Below the pieces are notes generated by a model. It was not told the origin of the DNA. It made no database searches and worked only from the letters and a program-made list of their open reading frames with translations. Below are positions 57,648 through 63,941 of a stretch of DNA of 63,941 nucleotides, one piece after another. Made by a program: the position numbers and the translations under genes. The DNA comes from DASVRA01 sp036388855 (GTDB lineage Bacteria; Pseudomonadota; Alphaproteobacteria; Caulobacterales; Caulobacteraceae): contig DASVRA010000003.1 in the NCBI GenBank assembly GCA_036388855.1, forward strand, positions 1 through 63,941, in the 5' to 3' direction. Within the stretch, counting starts at the first letter, position 1. Every line of letters starts with the position of its first letter.

Positions 57648-58625
57648 TCAGCCGCCCGCGATGGCGGTCGTCCAGCGCCGCCGCAGCGCCGTCTGCCCTT
57701 TGCGCCGCACCACGTATTCGGCGGTGTAGGCGCCCGTCGGCCAGGCGCCGGCGCCGGCGCCGGCCTTGGAGCCGACGAACAGGAAGTAGGTCGCCTTGGC
57801 GCGGTCGAGCGGCGGCAGCACTCGCTCTGCCAGCGTCTTGCCGCCCGGACCGGTGAGCCTCAGCTCCTGCACGTCGCCAGTCTCCAGCCCGATCGCTCGG
57901 ACATAAGCCACCACCGCCGGAGAGCCCCTCGACAGCGCCTTGCCAGCCCCGCCCGCGTCGATCGCTTCGCCGGTGACCGGACCGTCGGCGAAGCCGGTCG
58001 CGAGTACCGCCGGCGAGGCGTAGGTCACGGCGCCCCGCACCGCCGGCGACCACAGCAAAGCGCCGGACCGGCAGGCGCCAGGCGCCGCGCCATAGGCGAA
58101 CGGGTCCACCTCCTCGCCGCGCAGCCGCACCGACAGGTGCAGGTGCGGAAACTCCGTGTCGCCGGACAGCCCGACCAGCCCCAGCCGCTCCCCCGCCTTC
58201 ACCGCCCGACCCGAGCGCACCGCCACCGACCCCCGGCGCATGTGGCAGTACTGCGTTTGCCAGCCACCGGGGTGCTCGATCAGCACCCCGTTGCCGCATT
58301 CCTTACCCTGGACCGCCGCCTTGCCGGCCACGGCCACGGAGACATCCGCCACCCCGTCCCGCACGTTGTGCACCGTCCCCGCCGCGGCGGCGCGCACCTC
58401 CACGCCCGCCCGCATCTCCTTGAGCGTCGGCAGGCGGATGTCCGTGCCGTCGTGGCCGTTATAGGTCATCGACCCGCAGGCATAATCCCGCCGCCCCGGC
58501 CCCGGATCGCGGTCGAAATAGTTCTGCACGAAACAGCTGCGGCCTGGCGCGCAGTCCACCGGCCACTGGAGCTGGATAGGCGCTTCGCCCGCCGACGCCA
58601 GCGCCAGGAGAAGCGACAGCGGCAT
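57648..58625 (-). CDS. M23-family exported peptidase-like protein
   Basis: This 325-residue protein has a short signal peptide (about residues 1-14) and a C-terminal half of unknown fold. The LytM-like domain occupies about residues 18-180. It contains CGSMTYNGHDGTDIRLPT near residue 50 with the first metal ligands (HDGTD), WQTQYCHM near residue 128 and the FPHLHLSVRL metal and catalytic motif near residue 159, so the zinc site is intact. The cysteines in this part may form disulphides. The C-terminal part (about 190-325) resembles a beta domain without a clear name. It ends 13 bases from the convergent M20-like gene and starts 5 bases after uvrA. Confidence 0.85.
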   Translation of the reverse strand: MPLSLLLALASAGEAPIQLQWPVDCAPGRSCFVQNYFDRDPGPGRRDYACGSMTYNGHDGTDIRLPTLKEMRAGVEVRAAAAGTVHNVRDGVADVSVAVAGKAAVQGKECGNGVLIEHPGGWQTQYCHMRRGSVAVRSGRAVKAGERLGLVGLSGDTEFPHLHLSVRLRGEEVDPFAYGAAPGACRSGALLWSPAVRGAVTYASPAVLATGFADGPVTGEAIDAGGAGKALSRGSPAVVAYVRAIGLETGDVQELRLTGPGGKTLAERVLPPLDRAKATYFLFVGSKAGAGAGAWPTGAYTAEYVVRRKGQTALRRRWTTAIAGG

Positions 58626-58630
58626 CGCCG

Positions 58631-61537
<2,907 letters not shown>

Positions 61538-61604
61538 CGGCTAGGGCTCGGAAAGGCTGCAGGCCAGCCCCCATATGTAGGGCGCAGACTCGACGGTACG
61601 ACTA

Positions 61605-61619
61605 GAACGTAGCAGGAAC
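61605..61619 (-). promoter_or_regulatory. LexA (SOS) box upstream of uvrA
   Basis: The plus strand reads GAAC at 61605-61608 and GAAC at 61616-61619, separated by exactly seven bases; on the uvrA strand this is GTTC-N7-GTTC, the known alphaproteobacterial LexA operator. It lies 68 bases before the uvrA start, which fits SOS control of excision repair. The divergent DUF1761 gene, 70 bases away on the other side, could also be affected. Confidence 0.75.
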
Positions 61620-61688
61620 GCACGCGTGCGTCATCACGCCTCGGAGCGGGTGCTGCTAAGCTACGGTGTGGGTAAGCGGAGGCGGCCA

Positions 61689-62096
61689 GTGGACCAGGCG
61701 GTGATCAACGTTTGGGCGGTGCTCGCGGCGGTGGTCGTCAAGCAGACGCTGGGCTTCCTCTGGTACTCGCCCGTGCTGTTCGGCCGGACGTTCCTCGAGG
61801 CGTCGGGGCAACTTGGCGTCGATCTGCGGCCCCGGATGCTCCGTGCCGTTGTTGGCGACATCGCCGGAGCGCTGGTCATGTCCCTGGCTCTGGCGCACGT
61901 AGCGAGCTTCGCCGGCGCTCAGGGGCCATTGTTCGGCGCGCTGCTCGGTCTGATCTGCTGGGTCGGCTTCGTGGCGCCTGCGTCCTCGGCGCCGACGCTG
62001 TTCGAGCAGCGCCCGCTCAAGCTGTGGGCCCTGCAGAACGGCTATATGGCGCTGTCGCTCGCGGCCATGGGCGCAATCCTGGCCGGGTGGCGCTAG
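61689..62096 (+). CDS. DUF1761-family membrane protein
   Basis: This 135-residue protein has four predicted membrane helices (about residues 4-24, 50-70, 78-98 and 115-134). The segment QTLGFLWYSPVLFGRTFLEA near residue 19 matches the GFLWYSPxLFG pattern of DUF1761 proteins. Function is unknown. The GTG at 61689 was preferred over the ATG at 61626 because a GGAGG ribosome-binding site lies 6-7 bases upstream and it gives the normal short N terminus. It overlaps the end of the flbY-like gene by 4 bases. Confidence 0.72.
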   Translation: MDQAVINVWAVLAAVVVKQTLGFLWYSPVLFGRTFLEASGQLGVDLRPRMLRAVVGDIAGALVMSLALAHVASFAGAQGPLFGALLGLICWVGFVAPASSAPTLFEQRPLKLWALQNGYMALSLAAMGAILAGWR

Positions 62097-62533
62097 GCAG
62101 TGCGGTTCAGGGTGATCGCCGAGGCGTTAGCCGGGGCCTGACGTCCGCCCGCCTGGTAGGGCGAGATGGCGGCGCGAGCGTCGGCGACCTCCTGAGCAAT
62201 CGCTTGCACCAGTCCTTCGGCAACGGCCTTGGCCGCGTGAAGCGCACGGCCGTGGCGCGCGAGCACAGCCTCGAACGCCTCCGTCGCGCGGATCAGCCGC
62301 TCTCGCGCGGGCGCGCTCGCCGAGGCGACGAGTGACGGGTCGGCCTTGATCCGCGCGGACTCATGCCGGTAGGCGTTGGCGAGCCGGGCGGTCTCCTCGA
62401 CCTGACTCGCGACTTCGTGCGGCCGGCGAGCCTCGTAGGCGGTGGCCTCGGTGGCGAGGAGGCCGGTCAGGCGCTCGGTCAGCCGGATCAGCTGGTCGAC
62501 GCGGTCGGCGGCGTCCGTGGCGGCGATGGCCAT
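62093..62533 (-). CDS. flbY: FlbY/FlgN-like flagellar protein
   Basis: This 146-residue, mostly helical soluble protein has an N-terminal helix with DRVDQLIRLTERLTGLLATE, then a charged coiled-coil middle with RPHEVASQVEETARLANAYR and HESARIKADPSLVAS, and a short non-helical C-terminal tail ending SAITLNRTA. This pattern resembles FlgN-type chaperones, and the gene order flgI-flgJ-this gene matches the Caulobacter flbY position. It is placed 18 bases after flgJ. The name FlbY is assigned mainly from context, since no catalytic motif exists to confirm it. Confidence 0.7.
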   Translation of the reverse strand: MAIAATDAADRVDQLIRLTERLTGLLATEATAYEARRPHEVASQVEETARLANAYRHESARIKADPSLVASASAPARERLIRATEAFEAVLARHGRALHAAKAVAEGLVQAIAQEVADARAAISPYQAGGRQAPANASAITLNRTA

Positions 62534-62551
62534 GGTCGATACTCCTTGGGC

Positions 62552-62842
62552 TCAGCTCAGGCCCTGCATCTTCAACATTTCACGGGTGAGGTCCTTCGAC
62601 AGCCCGACGCCGCCGCGCTCCGCCATCGACTTGGCGAAGGCGTCGGTCAGGAAGGACTTGAAGGCGTCCTCGCCCGCGCCGCCGCCGAACGCGCCGGTGT
62701 CGACGGTGTCGAACATCGACCCCAGCATCACCTGCAGGAAGGACGCCTCGAAAGCGGTCGCGGTCTTCTGGATCCTGGCCCGCATAGCCGGATCGGCCTG
62801 CGGCAGTGCGGGAGCGGGTGAGGGGGCGATCGCGTCGGCCAT
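62552..62842 (-). CDS. flgJ: Short rod-binding protein FlgJ
   Basis: This 96-residue protein corresponds to the N-terminal rod-binding domain of FlgJ. The core is KTATAFEASFLQVMLGSMFD (about residues 25-44) followed by GEDAFKSFLTDAFAKSMAER and a GGVGLSKDLTREMLKM end, matching the family pattern. The muramidase domain present in enterobacterial FlgJ is absent, as usual in alphaproteobacteria, so another enzyme must open peptidoglycan for the rod. The ATG at 62842 overlaps the flgI TGA (ATGA), so translation is coupled; a GTG one codon earlier is possible. Confidence 0.88.
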   Translation of the reverse strand: MADAIAPSPAPALPQADPAMRARIQKTATAFEASFLQVMLGSMFDTVDTGAFGGGAGEDAFKSFLTDAFAKSMAERGGVGLSKDLTREMLKMQGLS

Positions 62843-63941
62843 CACATCACCTCGATGTCGGCCTGCAGCGCGCCGGCCGCCTTGATGGTCTGCAGGATGG
62901 AGATCATGTCGCGCGGGTTCACCCCGAGCGCATTGAGTCCCGACACCAAGGTTGAAAGCGAGGCGCCGGATTTCAGCACGATCAGCTTCTTGCCCGTCTC
63001 CTCTTCGACGGTGACCTGCGAGTTTGGGACGACGACGGTCTGGCCGCCTTTGCTCAGCGGCTCGGGCTGGCTGACCGAGGGCGTCTCCTGCACGGTGATC
63101 GTGAGGTTGCCCTGAGCGATCGCGACCGTGGAGATCCGCACGTCCTGCCCCATCACGACCACGCCAGCCACTTCGTCGATGACGACCTTTGCAGGGGCGT
63201 CCGGCTCAACCTCGAGCTGTTCGACGGACGTGACGAAGCCGACCAGGTTGGCCCCCGTGGGCGGGCGCAGGGTCACGATGGTCGGGTTCTCAGCGACGGC
63301 CGCACCGGGGAAGCTAGCGTTGACCACGTCCGCTATGCGGCGGGCGGTGGTGAAGTCGGGATTGCGCAGCGTCAGCCGCATCTGGCCGAGATTGGCGAGC
63401 TGGAAGCCGAGCTCGCGCTCGACCGACGCGCCTGCGGCGATGCGGCCAGAGGTCGGCACGCCGCGGGTGACGGACGAGCCGGAGGCGCCTTGCGCCGACA
63501 CCGACCCGGTCTGGACCGTGCCTTGCGCGACCGCGTAGGTCTGGCCGTCCGCGCCCATCAAAGGTGTGACCAGAAGTGCGCCGCCGAGCAGGCTCTTGGC
63601 GTCGCCCATGGCCGAGACGGACACATCGATCTGTGAGCCGGCGGCGGCGAAGGCGGGCAACTTGGCCGTCACCATGACAGCGGCCACGTTCTTGGTGTCG
63701 ACGGGAGAGCCGCGCGTGTTCACGCCCAGCCGCTCGAGCATGGCTTCCAGGCTCTGGCGCGTGAACGGGGCGTTCCGCAACGAATCGCCCGTGCCATTGA
63801 GCCCGACCACCAAGCCGTAGCCGACCAGCTGGTTCTCGCGCACGCCTTCGAAGCTCACGATGTCCTTGATTCGCGAGCGCGCCTCGGCCGCAGGCGCGAC
63901 CAGACCCAACGCGAGCAGGAGGGCGAGGACGAAACGGGCAG
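62842..63941 (-). CDS. flgI: Flagellar P-ring protein FlgI (5-prime end outside window)
   Basis: FlgI is the periplasmic P-ring protein around the flagellar rod. About 366 codons are visible, running to the window edge. The first visible residues, ARFVLALLLALGLVAPAAEA, are the hydrophobic core and cleavage region of a signal peptide, so only the first few codons are missing. The mature protein begins RSRIKDIVSFEGVRENQLVG and continues with YGLVVGLNGTGDSLRNAPFT, VVMGQDVRISTVAIAQGNLT and the C-terminal SGLNALGVNPRDMISILQTI, all typical of FlgI. An apparent start at 63909 is a TTG inside the signal peptide and is not the true start. Confidence 0.95.
   Translation of the reverse strand, partial: ARFVLALLLALGLVAPAAEARSRIKDIVSFEGVRENQLVGYGLVVGLNGTGDSLRNAPFTRQSLEAMLERLGVNTRGSPVDTKNVAAVMVTAKLPAFAAAGSQIDVSVSAMGDAKSLLGGALLVTPLMGADGQTYAVAQGTVQTGSVSAQGASGSSVTRGVPTSGRIAAGASVERELGFQLANLGQMRLTLRNPDFTTARRIADVVNASFPGAAVAENPTIVTLRPPTGANLVGFVTSVEQLEVEPDAPAKVVIDEVAGVVVMGQDVRISTVAIAQGNLTITVQETPSVSQPEPLSKGGQTVVVPNSQVTVEEETGKKLIVLKSGASLSTLVSGLNALGVNPRDMISILQTIKAAGALQADIEVM

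Overview
The window is a gene-dense, very GC-rich chromosomal segment of an alphaproteobacterium, most likely a member of the Caulobacterales close to Caulobacter or Phenylobacterium. This inference rests on a PopZ gene next to valS, a cpa-type Flp pilus locus, a FlbY-like gene upstream of a short FlgJ and FlgI, a GTTC-N7-GTTC LexA box in front of uvrA, and a typical alphaproteobacterial set of house-keeping genes. No insertion sequence, prophage or CRISPR array was seen, and no stretch longer than about 260 bases lacks a gene.

Layout. 1-7.2 kb: a minus-strand Flp (tad/cpa) pilus assembly operon, cpaB-cpaC-cpaE-cpaF-tadB-tadC, with no cpaD, pilin or prepilin peptidase in view. 7.2-13.3 kb: trpS, murJ and a small lipoprotein facing a TlpA thioredoxin and the rplU-rpmA-obgE ribosome module. 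13.3-18.3 kb: a compact minus-strand run, etfB-etfA-hbd-HAD-maoC-ribF, combining electron-transfer flavoprotein, acyl-CoA enzymes and FAD synthesis. 18.3-25.1 kb: two PLP enzymes with a small duplicated gene fragment between them and the next gene, a large RcnB-like secreted protein, and a divergent three-gene array of paralogous secreted GIN-type (DUF2807-like) repeat proteins. 25.1-33.1 kb: carB, a Zur-like regulator, the agmatine-to-putrescine pair aguA-aguB, a family 39 glycosyltransferase and a secreted MsrA. 33.2-40.5 kb: alaS, two small lipoproteins, an M23 peptidase, arsC, a sulfotransferase and a coiled-coil alpha/beta hydrolase. 40.5-45.5 kb: a tightly overlapping arginine succinyltransferase operon, astA-astD-astB plus an M20 hydrolase where AstE would be expected, followed by tRNA-Cys. 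45.7-52.2 kb: a divergent PCMT-like protein, TolC, PopZ and valS. 52.2-58.6 kb: two GH1-like glycosidases, one fused to an RmlD-like reductase, an exported M20 protein with an altered metal site and a second M23 protein. 58.6-63.9 kb: uvrA with its SOS box, a DUF1761 membrane protein, and the flagellar genes flgI (cut by the window edge), flgJ and flbY.

The most interesting points are the GH1-RmlD fusion paired with a second GH1 protein, the three-gene GIN array in which each paralogue has its own repeat signature, the M20 hydrolase proposed to finish the AST pathway, an atypical in-frame insertion in ValRS, and a duplicated 5-prime fragment of the threonine aldolase gene. All functions are read from sequence motifs and gene order alone; no database search was possible.
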